From assembly GCF_001428045.1 (NCBI RefSeq), contig NZ_LMSD01000041.1:3847-67846 (forward strand): a stretch of 64,000 bases of DNA. The letters are read 5' to 3'. A program made the translations under genes and the position numbers. Each line of letters opens with the position of its first letter. Position 1 is the stretch's first letter. Positions 7,897 to 16,281 of the stretch are shown piece by piece. Source of the DNA: Paenibacillus sp. Soil750 (lineage in GTDB: Bacteria; Bacillota; Bacilli; Paenibacillales; NBRC-103111). The notes under the pieces were generated by a model that saw only the letters and a list, made by a program, of their open reading frames with translations, made no database searches and was not told the origin of the DNA.

Positions 7897-7920
7897 GTCG
7901 AAAAAATCGATTCGACTTAT
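7893..7920. repeat. Inverted repeat overlapping the nreA stop codon
   Basis: ATAAGTCGAA and TTCGACTTAT form a perfect 10 bp stem with an eight-base loop, beginning one base before the nreA stop codon. There is no T-run, so it is more likely an mRNA stability or processing hairpin, or an operator, than a full terminator. It separates nreA from nreC by about 95 bases. Confidence 0.6.
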
Positions 7921-7990
7921 AGCCGTCCGAAGCTGCCCTTACGGGGATTCATTTATTTTGTTATGATGGGACTAAAAGGGGGAGAGTACG

Positions 7991-8641
7991 CTGAAAATTC
8001 TTGTGGTGGATGATCACGCTGTAGTTAGATCCGGCCTAATGATGCTGCTTCATGGCAAGCATAACATGGAAGTCGTCGGGGAAGCTGCTGACGGTGAAGA
8101 GGGGATTGGGGCGGCTCAACTGCTGAAGCCGGATGTGGTCTTGATGGACCTGAACATGCCAGCTGGCATGGATGGGCTAACTGCGACAACGGAGCTGCGG
8201 CGATTGATGCCTGATTTAGCTATTCTGATATTAACGATGCATGACGATGATGAATACTTATTTAGAGCCATTCACGTTGGCGCTTCTGGATACATTTTGA
8301 AAAGTGCACCGCACGAGGAGTTATTGACAGCGATCCGCTCTGTTGCTGAGGGAAATGCCTATCTATATCCAACGGCGACGAAGCGGCTCATGAATGAATA
8401 TATAGAACGGTTGAAGCAAGGCGAGAATGTCGACACGTTCGGGTCACTTTCGGAACGGGAACGGGAAGTTCTGGCTTTAATCGCCAAAGGATTCTCCAAT
8501 AAGGAAATCGCGGAACAATTGATCATTAGCGTTAAAACCGTGGAATCACATAAAAGCAACGTCATGGAGAAGCTAGGCTTGAAGACAAGACCGGAGTTAG
8601 TGAAATATGCGGCGAAGAAAGGATTGTTGAACTTTGAGTAA
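7991..8641 (+). CDS. nreC: NarL/LuxR-type response regulator, NreC-like
   Basis: This transcription regulator is phosphorylated by the downstream kinase. It has a receiver domain with the acidic pair DD near the N-terminus, the phospho-acceptor Asp in [14 protein letters not shown] and the conserved Lys in YILKSA. It ends in a LuxR-type helix-turn-helix ([22 protein letters not shown]). The start is unusual. An in-frame TAA at 7973 and the lack of ATG, GTG or TTG before 8003 leave GTG 8003 or CTG 7991. Only CTG gives the full first strand (KILVVDDH) and sits six bases after the GGGGGAG site, so CTG is chosen. The gene overlaps the kinase gene by eight bases. Confidence 0.88.
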   Translation: MKILVVDDHAVVRSGLMMLLHGKHNMEVVGEAADGEEGIGAAQLLKPDVVLMDLNMPAGMDGLTATTELRRLMPDLAILILTMHDDDEYLFRAIHVGASGYILKSAPHEELLTAIRSVAEGNAYLYPTATKRLMNEYIERLKQGENVDTFGSLSEREREVLALIAKGFSNKEIAEQLIISVKTVESHKSNVMEKLGLKTRPELVKYAAKKGLLNFE

Positions 8642-9749
8642 GGATTTGAACCGGGAATACCCGGAAGTCATCGGCGAAAATGTAACGGAATTGTTAAATC
8701 GTCTTGATGAACATATCACGGACTCGTTGTTTCAACAGAATTTGAGACAGTCGCTTAAACAGTTAGCCAATGTTAAATTTGCTCTCGATGAATCCTCAAT
8801 TGTAGCGGTTACGGACCATAAAGGAAAAATTCAATATGTGAATGATAAATTTTGCGAAATTTCCAAGTATGCGCGAGATGAGCTTCTCGGTTTAGACCAT
8901 CGGATTATTAATTCCGGTCATCATGGGAAAGACTTCATGACCGACTTATGGCGAACGATTTCTTCGGGGCATGTATGGCGTGGCGAGATAAAAAATAAAG
9001 CCAAAGACGGCAGCTATTATTGGGTAGACACAACGATCGTTCCTTTTGTCGATAATCAGGGTAACATTCATCAATATCTGGCTATTCGAAATGAAGTCAC
9101 GCAACTTAAACGGGTAGAAGAAGAGCTTCAGTTGATGATGTCTCAGGTGATGCAAATTCAAGAGGAAGAACGAAGAAAGTTTTCCCGCGAGCTGCATGAT
9201 GGAATTGGACAAAGCTTATTCTCCTTGTTGATCCAGATGGATCGACTTATCGGCGAAGGCGAGACGGATCAGACGGAACTAACGCGGCTTCGGCAACATG
9301 TAACTGGAATCATTGAAGAGGTTCGGAGTCTGGCTTGGCAAATCCGTCCTTCTGTTCTGGACGATCTAGGCGTCATACCTGCTATTCGTACGTATATTGA
9401 GAATTTCACGGACCACCATGGTATACGGGTAGAGCTGAATAGCCATTTGCGCAGACGGCTTGGAGCCCTTGAAGAAACCACCATCTATCGTGTCATACAA
9501 GAAGCGCTTACGAATATTGCTAAATATGCGGGAGTATCAGAGGCAAGTGTTGCCGTTAAAGAGACGGATGGCTTTGTCGTGGTTCGAATAGCAGACCAAG
9601 GTCAAGGATTTGCCAGAAACAGCAGTGCCAAAGGTGTAGGCCTGTTTAGTATGGAAGAGCGGGCAAAGAGTATTGGCGGCAAGGTCACAATTGACTCTGT
9701 CGTGGGAGAGGGGACTACGGTGACATTGATGGTTCCCATGAAGATATAA
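8634..9749 (+). CDS. nreB: PAS-domain sensor histidine kinase, NreB-like
   Basis: A soluble histidine kinase of about 371 residues: a PAS domain (roughly 45-155), a HisKA_3 helix with the phosphorylated H188 in [11 protein letters not shown], and a C-terminal ATPase domain (N-box [10 protein letters not shown]-box [12 protein letters not shown]). In Staphylococcus, NreB senses oxygen through four PAS cysteines holding an Fe-S cluster. Here C74 is the only cysteine in the entire protein, so that mechanism is not possible. The start is TTG, overlapping the stop of the regulator gene by eight bases, which indicates translational coupling. The operon order is A-C-B rather than the staphylococcal B-C arrangement. 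Confidence 0.88.
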   Translation: MSKDLNREYPEVIGENVTELLNRLDEHITDSLFQQNLRQSLKQLANVKFALDESSIVAVTDHKGKIQYVNDKFCEISKYARDELLGLDHRIINSGHHGKDFMTDLWRTISSGHVWRGEIKNKAKDGSYYWVDTTIVPFVDNQGNIHQYLAIRNEVTQLKRVEEELQLMMSQVMQIQEEERRKFSRELHDGIGQSLFSLLIQMDRLIGEGETDQTELTRLRQHVTGIIEEVRSLAWQIRPSVLDDLGVIPAIRTYIENFTDHHGIRVELNSHLRRRLGALEETTIYRVIQEALTNIAKYAGVSEASVAVKETDGFVVVRIADQGQGFARNSSAKGVGLFSMEERAKSIGGKVTIDSVVGEGTTVTLMVPMKI

Positions 9750-9792
9750 AAGGATGTGCCTCCTTGTTTCTAAAGGAGGCATGTCCTTTTTT
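9749..9792 (+). terminator. Rho-independent terminator of the nre operon
   Basis: AAAAGGATGTGCCTCC pairs with GGAGGCATGTCCTTTT, followed by T residues. Confidence 0.85.
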
Positions 9793-9808
9793 AGTTCTAT
9801 TATAGCCC

Positions 9809-9824
9809 TGTGACATATGTCACA
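9809..9824. promoter_or_regulatory. Perfect palindromic Fnr box
   Basis: TGTGACATATGTCACA is a fully symmetric 16-mer and an exact TGTGA-N6-TCACA site. It lies about 57-72 bases before the small zinc-ribbon gene and is the strongest Fnr-type site in the window. Confidence 0.8.
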
Positions 9825-9880
9825 GAGAACATGCTGAAATAGGAGTACATTTTAAATATATGATGAGGAGTTGAAGATAA

Positions 9881-10078
9881 ATGATCACTTGCGAACAGTG
9901 TGGTAAGACGAATGGGTCAAGAAAGATAGGCAACAGTTGGGTCTGTGGGGACTGCAAAATAGGTGAAGTCAAAACGATTCTTCTGAACAAAGCGGGCAAA
10001 GTTACGATGGTTAAAGAGAAGATAGTGGGCTATGAATGCGATGAAGAATCATTGTCCAGAGATCATAAAGTTGAATAA
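9881..10078 (+). CDS. Small zinc-ribbon protein of unknown function
   Basis: A 65-residue cytoplasmic protein with two CxxC knuckles (C4/C7 in CEQC and C22/C25 in CGDC), the layout of a zinc ribbon or rubredoxin-like fold. The remainder is basic, then acidic at the C-terminus. I do not recognise a named family. It is preceded by GAGGAG and by a perfect Fnr-type palindrome, so expression under low oxygen is likely. The chemoreceptor gene follows after about 60 bases with no terminator between, suggesting co-transcription. It could be a metal- or redox-sensitive accessory protein; no function is assigned. Confidence 0.7.
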   Translation: MITCEQCGKTNGSRKIGNSWVCGDCKIGEVKTILLNKAGKVTMVKEKIVGYECDEESLSRDHKVE

Positions 10079-10141
10079 AAGATTCATTAGAAATGAGACG
10101 CATGCACGGATTACATTTTGTCGAAACGAAGGTGCTCATTC

Positions 10142-11413
10142 ATGAAGTTGAGTTTAGTCAAAAAAATTGTAGTTGGTATTGTCATTGTTTCTATCGTCAC
10201 CTATGGCTGCAGTGCGCTATTTATTTTCTATTTGAAAGACATTATTGCGCCAAGTATGGCAGATTGGCTATACCTCTCTATCATTATGCTGCTCGGCATT
10301 TTTTGGACAGGATTATTGGGTTGGTTTGGCGCCACCTGGTTTACCAAACCACTTCTCCGATTGACGGATGCCGCAAACGAAGCTGCTACCGGTAACTTAC
10401 AAGTGGAAATTCCATTTTACCATTCGAACGACGAAATACGCTTACTTAGTGGATCCTTTGAGAAAATGATTGGAAATTTGCGGCAAATGATTACGGATAT
10501 ATCGGCTAGTGTTTCGTTTACGGACAGTCATGCCGGCGTATTACGGAGTGGTATGGAACAGGCAGCCCTACAGATTGAACTCACAGCCGGCGCTGTAGAA
10601 ATGATATCGAACGGTGCATCGGAGCAAGCAGCATCTACGCAAGGAACGTTGACTGCGGTGGTGCAGATTAAACAAGCTGCAGATGAAATTGGCGCCAAAG
10701 CAGGAGATTCGCAGTCCATTTCGCGAGAAACGTTGAAAACCATTAAAGAGAGCGAAGTTATCGTACGTTCACTCGTACAAGGTCTGCTGAACTTAGCTAA
10801 TTCCAATCTGGAATCCATTGGCGTCGTCAGGCAGTTACACGATAATGCGAAGGAAATCGGACATATAACCCGAGTCGTTGGCGATATTGCAGAGCAAACG
10901 CACTTGCTTGCCTTAAATGCTTCCATTGAAGCAGCAAGAGCAGGGGAGCATGGTGCAGGTTTCATGGTTGTAGCTGGGGAAATTCGAAAACTGGCTGAAC
11001 AAAGCGCCAGGGCGGTGAAGGATATCGACCAGTTGACCACACGGATTGAATTGGATGTAGCGGGAGTAGTAGAGAAAATAACCGATCAAGAACAGCTCGC
11101 AAGCCGTGAAGTTGGCAAGGGAGAGGAAGGAAAGAAGGCACTGAATCAAATCAACAAGGCCGTTTTGGAAACGGCACAAACGGTTGAGAATATTGTAGGT
11201 TGTGTGACGGATCAGATTCAGAAGATTGGAAGTGCCTTAATCAAAACGAACGAAGTGGCGGTGATTGCATCTCAGATTTCAATGGAGACGAAACATGTAT
11301 CGATGTCCGTTCAAGAACAAATGGCTGTTATGGAAGAATTATCTTCATCTTCGGAAATGTTGCGATGTCAGGCTGATCTGTTGAAATCCAAAATTAATGT
11401 TTTCCAAATATAA
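10142..11413 (+). CDS. Methyl-accepting chemotaxis protein with minimal sensor region
   Basis: A chemoreceptor that would signal to CheA. From the ATG at 10142 it has two closely spaced membrane helices (about residues 8-30 and 38-62), a HAMP linker beginning with [19 protein letters not shown], and the long coiled-coil signalling domain. The tip motif there is [33 protein letters not shown]. The loop between the helices is about ten residues, so there is no external ligand domain; sensing must occur within the membrane or cytoplasm, or through a partner. GAAGGTG before the ATG at 10142 supports that start over an upstream TTG. The upstream Fnr box suggests a role in oxygen- or redox-guided movement. 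Confidence 0.88.
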   Translation: MKLSLVKKIVVGIVIVSIVTYGCSALFIFYLKDIIAPSMADWLYLSIIMLLGIFWTGLLGWFGATWFTKPLLRLTDAANEAATGNLQVEIPFYHSNDEIRLLSGSFEKMIGNLRQMITDISASVSFTDSHAGVLRSGMEQAALQIELTAGAVEMISNGASEQAASTQGTLTAVVQIKQAADEIGAKAGDSQSISRETLKTIKESEVIVRSLVQGLLNLANSNLESIGVVRQLHDNAKEIGHITRVVGDIAEQTHLLALNASIEAARAGEHGAGFMVVAGEIRKLAEQSARAVKDIDQLTTRIELDVAGVVEKITDQEQLASREVGKGEEGKKALNQINKAVLETAQTVENIVGCVTDQIQKIGSALIKTNEVAVIASQISMETKHVSMSVQEQMAVMEELSSSSEMLRCQADLLKSKINVFQI

Positions 11414-11440
11414 AAATTGGATTAAAGGAAGTTGAAATAG

Positions 11441-11477
11441 AAAAGCCATGAAATTCAAATTGAATTTCATGGCTTTT
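11441..11477. terminator. Bidirectional terminator
   Basis: AAAAGCCATGAAATTCAA and TTGAATTTCATGGCTTTTT form a long near-perfect stem, with A-run and T-run on either side. It serves the two convergent genes. Confidence 0.88.
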
Positions 11478-11488
11478 TGTGAATTGTT

Positions 11489-12574
11489 TTATTTTCTAAT
11501 GTTGAAGCCGATAAAAGCTTTTGTGTTGAAATCAAACACAGCAGTCAACGGTCCAAGAAGCTCATCTTGGTCTGTTTTGTAAGTAACCGTCACGACATTG
11601 CCGTGCGCAGCTTGCACGTCTGCGAGCAATTTCTTTTGCTCGTCAGTGGAAGGCAATACGCCTACTTCGTTAGAGGAAACGATTTGAACAGCTGCTTCGT
11701 CTTGTTTCGTTGTAATATGGGAAGCTTGCTCTTTCACTTGTGCCCATGCTAAGTTGCGGTATTCCTGCGCTGCCTCTGGGGACATTTTCGGCGTGCCGAT
11801 TACAGGTGATTGAGTCTGAACGACGAGAAGGAACACAGGGCTTTGCGGAGGTAGGCTTTTCGTTTCAATTGGACCGTAGTAGGCTTTTACTTTCGTGCCA
11901 GCTTTCAGGTCTTCCCATTTCACGGATTCACCTTGCGAAGTCATAACGCGAGTTTCTTTACCGCCATTAAGTACCAAATTGTCTAATTGAACTTGCCAAC
12001 CATCATCAGTATGTTTCACTTCTTTGATTGTATCTTCCTTAACCAAGCGGTCTGCGTGAACGTTAATGTTTACAGCGTGCGCTTGTCCCGGATAGCTCAT
12101 CGCCATTGCGGGTCCGAACTCGGCGTCGATTTGAGTGCCGGCTTTAAGATCGGCTGCAGCTAGCGTTTTACCATCTAAGCTCTTGATGGTAGTCGATTTA
12201 TCTACGGTTAAAATAACCCATGTGCTGCCGAGCAGCTCGATGCGTGTATTACCGTCTTCCTTCGTCTGTACACTTACGATTACACCGGTTGCAGGCATCA
12301 GTGCAGCTTCTTCAGCTTCGTCAAGCTCGATCTCTTTGTTCGCTTCATCGTAATTCACCGTGTAGCCAAGCTGAGTTGCAGCGTCACGTACAGGAAGGTA
12401 CGCTTTGCCATCAATATAGACAGGCGTTAGCTTGCTGTCTTGTCCGTTAACAACAATCTTTACATCCTTTTGTAAGTAACCTGTAACCTTTTCTACGAAA
12501 TCCTCAGCTCCGACTGCAGCTGTTGTGCCCAGTATCCCAACCAAACTTAATATGACAGTTAATTTTTTCTTCAT
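11489..12574 (-). CDS. Exported copper amine oxidase N-terminal domain protein
   Basis: A secreted protein of about 361 residues. The signal peptide runs from MKKKLTVILSL to about GAEDF. It is followed by a copper-amine-oxidase-N type domain (KIVVNGQDSKL ... DGKAYLPVRDAATQLGYTVNYD), a cell-surface module common in Paenibacillus. The remainder, with repeated beta-strand segments around residues 90-240 and a mostly helical then beta C-terminus, is not recognised. There is no oxidase catalytic domain. AAGGAG nine bases before the ATG at 12574 sets the start. It is probably a wall-associated structural or binding protein. Confidence 0.75.
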   Translation of the reverse strand: MKKKLTVILSLVGILGTTAAVGAEDFVEKVTGYLQKDVKIVVNGQDSKLTPVYIDGKAYLPVRDAATQLGYTVNYDEANKEIELDEAEEAALMPATGVIVSVQTKEDGNTRIELLGSTWVILTVDKSTTIKSLDGKTLAAADLKAGTQIDAEFGPAMAMSYPGQAHAVNINVHADRLVKEDTIKEVKHTDDGWQVQLDNLVLNGGKETRVMTSQGESVKWEDLKAGTKVKAYYGPIETKSLPPQSPVFLLVVQTQSPVIGTPKMSPEAAQEYRNLAWAQVKEQASHITTKQDEAAVQIVSSNEVGVLPSTDEQKKLLADVQAAHGNVVTVTYKTDQDELLGPLTAVFDFNTKAFIGFNIRK

Positions 12575-12711
12575 CTGATAAATCTCCTTCCGATATTTGA
12601 AATGTAGCGTCAATCATGTTGACAATCCATCAGACGGAGGTTGATAGGAATAGGTTGCAGTTGTCCAAAAATTAATGTCGTAAAATATGGCCTGCACACT
12701 ACTTTACAGGG

Positions 12712-12740
12712 TTAACTTGTATAGCCAAACAATGTATAAT
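12712..12740 (+). promoter_or_regulatory. Candidate sigma-A promoter for the fructokinase gene
   Basis: TTAACT (12712-12717) and TATAAT (12735-12740) are separated by 17 bases. The -10 is consensus and the -35 matches TTGACA at four positions. It lies about 50 bases before the gene. Confidence 0.5.
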
Positions 12741-12788
12741 ATGAGATAAAATCGACTTCATAGAAACATTGTAGGAGGAATGGGCATC

Positions 12789-13670
12789 GTGCGTTATGGA
12801 GCCATCGAAGCAGGGGGAACTAAGTTCGTTTGTGGTATCGGAAATGAAGAAGGTATCATTGAGGATCGGATTAGTTTTCCAACGGAACATCCCGAGCAGA
12901 CATTGCAGAAGGTGATTGACTATTTTGCAGATAAAAATGTGACAGCGATTGGCATCGGATCATTTGGTCCCATAAATGTCGATCCAAGCAGCCCCTTATA
13001 TGGTTATATCACAACGACGCCTAAGCCAGGATGGGCTAACTATGATGTATTGGGGAAATTGAGAGAAACTTTCAATGTCCCTTTCGGTTGGGACACGGAT
13101 GTCAATGCAGCTGCTTTCGGAGAAGCCAAATGGGGAGCAGCACAAGGCCTTGATAGTTGTGTCTACTATACGGTTGGTACTGGAATCGGCGTAGGCGTGT
13201 ATATGGAGGGCCGTTTGGTCCATGGACTTGTTCATCCTGAAGGTGGTCATGTCATGATCAGACCGCATGCGGATGATAGCTTTCAAGGGACATGCCCCTA
13301 TCATGGTGATTGCTTAGAGGGAATGGCTGCGGGTCCAGCCATCGAAAAGCGCTGGGGAGTGAAAGGCAGTGAGTTGGCCGTAGACCATCCAGCATGGGAT
13401 TTAGAAGCTTACTACCTAGCACAATCTATTAGTTCCACAATATTAATGATGTCGCCGAAGAAGATTATTTTGGGTGGCGGTGTGATGCAACAAGCGCATT
13501 TATTTCCATTGATTCATACGCATGTTCAGAAGATTTTGAATGGGTACATCCGAACTGAATCCTTATTGGAGAACATTCATAGCTACATTGTGCCTCCTGG
13601 TTTAGGAACGAACTCAGGCTTAAGAGGATCTCTTGCTCTGGGCGTAGAAGCCAAACGTAATCAGCAGTAA
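12789..13670 (+). CDS. ROK family fructokinase
   Basis: A cytoplasmic kinase phosphorylating fructose (or a related hexose) at C6 with ATP. The N-terminal phosphate motif IEAGGTKFVCGIG, the substrate segment WDTDVNAAAFGEAKWG, the TVGTGIGVG loop and the zinc-binding CPYHGDC following HPEGGH are all present. Length is 293 residues, normal for the GmuE/YdhR-type fructokinases. GTG at 12789 is preferred because GTAGGAGGA lies at proper distance; the ATG at 12780 abuts that site. Flanked by a promoter and a terminator, the gene appears monocistronic. Confidence 0.9.
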   Translation: MRYGAIEAGGTKFVCGIGNEEGIIEDRISFPTEHPEQTLQKVIDYFADKNVTAIGIGSFGPINVDPSSPLYGYITTTPKPGWANYDVLGKLRETFNVPFGWDTDVNAAAFGEAKWGAAQGLDSCVYYTVGTGIGVGVYMEGRLVHGLVHPEGGHVMIRPHADDSFQGTCPYHGDCLEGMAAGPAIEKRWGVKGSELAVDHPAWDLEAYYLAQSISSTILMMSPKKIILGGGVMQQAHLFPLIHTHVQKILNGYIRTESLLENIHSYIVPPGLGTNSGLRGSLALGVEAKRNQQ

Positions 13671-13689
13671 AGTTGGTGTGCTCACTAAC

Positions 13690-13720
13690 AATCCCCCAAG
13701 ATTAATTCTTGGGGGATTTG
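13690..13720 (+). terminator. Rho-independent terminator
   Basis: AATCCCCCAAG and CTTGGGGGATT form an 11 bp stem with a seven-base loop, followed by a short T-rich stretch. Confidence 0.8.
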
Positions 13721-13740
13721 TGCTGTCTATCCTATAAAAA

Positions 13741-13864
13741 TGCAAAAGAGCAACCTTTTCGATCGAATGAACCCCTCGAATTTGAAATGCGTGCGAAAGT
13801 GTAACTATTTCTGCCATTATGCCCCCTTTTAGCACCTTATCGGCCCAAAAGGAGCTCTTTCGCA
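13741..13864. repeat. Dispersed ~124 bp inverted-end repeat, copy A
   Basis: The element begins with TGCAAAAGAGCAACCTTTT and ends with AAAAGGAGCTCTTTCGCA, imperfect terminal inverted repeats. A second copy lies at 34151-34273. The cores (13783-13816 versus 34191-34225) match at about 31 of 35 positions. The left end of this copy is the exact reverse complement of the right end of copy B (19 of 19). It lies in the otherwise gene-free gap 13721-13996 between two genes. No target-site duplication is obvious. It may be a small non-autonomous mobile element or a structured intergenic repeat. Confidence 0.7.
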
Positions 13865-13996
13865 ACCAGCTGTTTTCACCGAAAATAGATGCCCTTTTGC
13901 ATCTTTGCCCTAGAGATCGCACGCTTACTGCTGCTGATTCGATGCAGAAGCCTATTGTTGCGGGGATGACAGCAGGTCCGATCAAAGGATAGCGTG

Positions 13997-14572
13997 CTAG
14001 TTATATGAAACGGCTTCATACATTGGACGGTTGTTCAAGTGGCTCCGATATAGTGTAATTCCTTGAGAATTCCACGCTAGGCTTTCATTATGCTGAGAAG
14101 AGGGCACAGGATAATCACGCAACGTATTTCGGTCAAAAGGTGCCGTACCCGTATAGTTACGCGCAAGCGTCAAATGTGGGTGAAAGTTCCGCTCTTCAGG
14201 GGTAAAGCCAAGTGGTGTGAGTGCGTCAGCTACCCGTTGCTGTAAGTTATGAAGTTCTGTTAAGTCGCCGCCGACACCAGCCCACAGCACAGATGGGTGG
14301 GTCGGCCGACCAAATAAGCCCAGGGATTCCACACGCAGCGAAAGAGGAGTAGATCGCGCGGATATCTCTTGCAGCGTATGTGTAAGGAGAGAGACACGGT
14401 CTGATTGTGTATCTCCTAGAAACTGCAGCGTAATATGCAGATCTTCATGATGGACCCATTTGCGAAATGGTAGATATGGTTGGATTTCAGCCATCCAATC
14501 ATTAATTGCAAGCTTAGTTTCTGACGGGACGGGCACAGCAACAAATAAACGCACATGATGATTTGGATTCAT
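13997..14572 (-). CDS. thpR: RNA 2',3'-cyclic phosphodiesterase (ThpR / LigT)
   Basis: A 2H-family phosphoesterase of 191 residues that opens 2',3'-cyclic phosphate ends of RNA and was first named 2'-5' RNA ligase. Both catalytic HxTx motifs are present: H46 in HITLQFLG and H133 in HPHLTLAR. The N-terminal RLFVAVPVP strand is typical. GGAGGTGA lies seven bases before the ATG. Neighbours give no functional hint. Confidence 0.92.
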   Translation of the reverse strand: MNPNHHVRLFVAVPVPSETKLAINDWMAEIQPYLPFRKWVHHEDLHITLQFLGDTQSDRVSLLTHTLQEISARSTPLSLRVESLGLFGRPTHPSVLWAGVGGDLTELHNLQQRVADALTPLGFTPEERNFHPHLTLARNYTGTAPFDRNTLRDYPVPSSQHNESLAWNSQGITLYRSHLNNRPMYEAVSYN

Positions 14573-14830
14573 ACAAGTTCACCTCCATCATCGTTAGTAT
14601 GAGGTGGTTCCAGCCATTTCATTCCATTGTCATACTGGAGATACCAATGAACAAAAATCTGGGAGAAATTTTACAAGAACCGAGGCCATTGGAGGCCCAA
14701 GTGCACTCCCTATCTGTACCTGCCGCCTTGTTGTAAAGCGATCCCATTCATAGTTAAAAAAAAGAATAAATAATCATAAATTCAGGAAATACACATACCG
14801 TTGGAGTAGGAATAGGGAGGTGTGTTTGTT

Positions 14831-15634
14831 ATGATCCAACAGGCGTTGTTCGAACATCGGTTTTGGCTTCAAATATTGGGAGATCACGCTAGGTTTATTT
14901 TTAATGCCTTATCACCGAAAGAGACCAAAGAAATTGAGATGGCCCATCAATTTATCACCCAGTTCGATCAGCTTCTACATCTGGCAAGACGACCTGATGC
15001 ACCTACAAGAATCAATGATTTGAATAAGCAAGCTTATGAATTAACCATGAACCTACGGGGGTTCAAACTAAGCTTGTTGGATCAGATGTTAGTGGGGAAA
15101 ATTAAAATGGGGCTTGTACCAACCTTTATTAATCATATGGTCAATGAGCTTGAAGAATATTTGAAAATTCTTGTTTCGCTCTTAGAGGGAAAGCCAGTGC
15201 CTATTTATGTCCCTCTTCACCATCATTTACTCTGGCTGCCAGATGCTGCAGGACATGCGGCTTCTATTGCTATGGAGTTAGATGCAGTTGAAAAACGATT
15301 AATAAAGAGAAGTGAACAGTTCGAGCAACATTTCAATGCGTTTTATTTAAAAGCGATTGAATTATCCGGGTATACACGTACTATGAGAACAACCTTCCCA
15401 GCATTGTCCAGATTTCATAGCGATGTGAATTTGGAGATGTCTATATTTATGTCTTTCTTGCTAGAGCTTGAAACTATAGATTTAAGTGCAGAGTTGCTTA
15501 GCCGATTAAACCCGCTTGTACCCGATCATATGTATCGAGAAGAATGCTATTATTTATTAAAGCTTTCGCAAAGCGGAGCTTCTGTTACTGTGATGGAATG
15601 CGATCCAACCAAACCAAGAGTTGAAGCGAAATAA
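14831..15634 (+). CDS. DUF2935 family protein (ferritin-like fold)
   Basis: A helical cytoplasmic protein of about 267 residues made of two similar halves. Each begins with a long helix carrying His/Glu (FEHRFWLQILGDHARFI at the start and a second set around HHHLLWLPDAAGHAASI and RFHSDVNLEMSIFMSFLL). This is the DUF2935 pattern, a metal-binding four-helix family found in spore-forming Bacillota, without a known activity. GGAGGT ten bases upstream supports ATG 14831 over a GTG three codons earlier. Followed by two small unrecognised genes. Confidence 0.8.
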   Translation: MIQQALFEHRFWLQILGDHARFIFNALSPKETKEIEMAHQFITQFDQLLHLARRPDAPTRINDLNKQAYELTMNLRGFKLSLLDQMLVGKIKMGLVPTFINHMVNELEEYLKILVSLLEGKPVPIYVPLHHHLLWLPDAAGHAASIAMELDAVEKRLIKRSEQFEQHFNAFYLKAIELSGYTRTMRTTFPALSRFHSDVNLEMSIFMSFLLELETIDLSAELLSRLNPLVPDHMYREECYYLLKLSQSGASVTVMECDPTKPRVEAK

Positions 15635-15703
15635 CGAATAAGGTTAGAAAATATCCTCATAATACAGCTGGAAGTCGATTTTTGGAAAAGGAGGATAAAA
15701 ACG

Positions 15704-15835
15704 ATGACATCAAATAGAGGACAGCAAGGAGCTCATGGCACTGGACAAATTGTTGAGCAACTGAACAATCAAGCAGAAGCCGCGGAGCAAATTAGCATAA
15801 ACTTCTCCAAAATTAAAAGGCTTACTCCTGCATAA
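15704..15835 (+). CDS. Small 43-residue protein, unrecognised
   Basis: The reading frame starts at an ATG eight bases after a very strong AAAGGAGG site. It encodes a 43-residue polar, Gln/Asn-rich protein (MTSNRGQQGAHGTGQ, then an amphipathic EQLNNQAEAAEQI helix and a basic end). I do not recognise a family. The size, polarity and location in a spore-former raise the possibility of a small spore or sporulation protein, but nothing in the sequence proves it. Confidence 0.5.
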   Translation: MTSNRGQQGAHGTGQIVEQLNNQAEAAEQISINFSKIKRLTPA

Positions 15836-15986
15836 TTCTTTTATACGAAAGCGAAAGCGCGAGGAAAGCGTCCCCCGGGTTTTTATGTGATTTCTGGGAA
15901 TAAACTTTATCATCATTACCCATAATAATGGCACAACTTGGAGGATCTTTGTCAAAAGGAATTGAAGGAAGTAAGGAGCACTGTAA

Positions 15987-16079
15987 ATGAAAAAAATAAT
16001 GATTCCCAGTTCTATTGTTTGTTTGAGTATAGCAACTGCCATTTCGTTTCCTGTTTACTTCGCGCTTAAAGGGCGATGA
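15987..16079 (+). CDS. Small 30-residue membrane peptide, unrecognised
   Basis: A short frame with AAGGAG eight bases before the ATG, encoding MKKIMIPSSIVCLSIATAIS and ending KGR: a charged start, one hydrophobic helix and a basic tail. A 13-codon frame starting TTG at 15949, itself after GGAGGATC, ends in an ATGA overlap with this start, which would couple translation. It could be a small membrane protein or a toxin-like peptide. A terminator follows. Function is unknown. Confidence 0.4.
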   Translation: MKKIMIPSSIVCLSIATAISFPVYFALKGR

Positions 16080-16120
16080 AATTCAAAGACGAATCGTAAC
16101 TAGAGTTTAAAACAACACCA

Positions 16121-16152
16121 AAAGGCTGCCGGAAATAATCGGCAGTTTTTCT
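16121..16152 (+). terminator. Rho-independent terminator
   Basis: CTGCCG and CGGCAG, extended by flanking A/T pairs, enclose an eight-base loop and precede five T. It ends the preceding small-gene transcript. Confidence 0.75.
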
Positions 16153-16206
16153 TTATGCTCATTCTCAGACCGAAACAAGACTGGAGGATCCCTCTTTTTA
16201 AAATAA

Positions 16207-16263
16207 TAGTTGCAATAGCATCCTATTCAGCATATGATGAAATTAGTTGCAATAGCATCCTAT
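16207..16263. promoter_or_regulatory. 20 bp direct repeats upstream of the MarR gene, likely operators
   Basis: TAGTTGCAATAGCATCCTAT occurs identically at 16207-16226 and 16244-16263, 37 bases apart start to start. Each contains the imperfect dyad GTTGCAATAGCATC. The second copy ends 18 bases before the MarR start codon. MarR proteins usually repress their own operon through sites placed like this, so they are called as autoregulatory operators by inference. Confidence 0.6.
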
Positions 16264-16281
16264 ATAAAGGGGGGAAGTAAT

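Noticed and set aside
10528-11040. 170-codon frame antisense to the chemoreceptor
   Set aside because: The plus-strand frame codes for the well-conserved MCP signalling domain; the antisense frame has no start signal.
13620-13985. 121-codon minus-strand frame between the fructokinase and thpR
   Set aside because: It overlaps the end of the fructokinase gene, the terminator and repeat copy A, and has no recognisable domain or ribosome-binding site.
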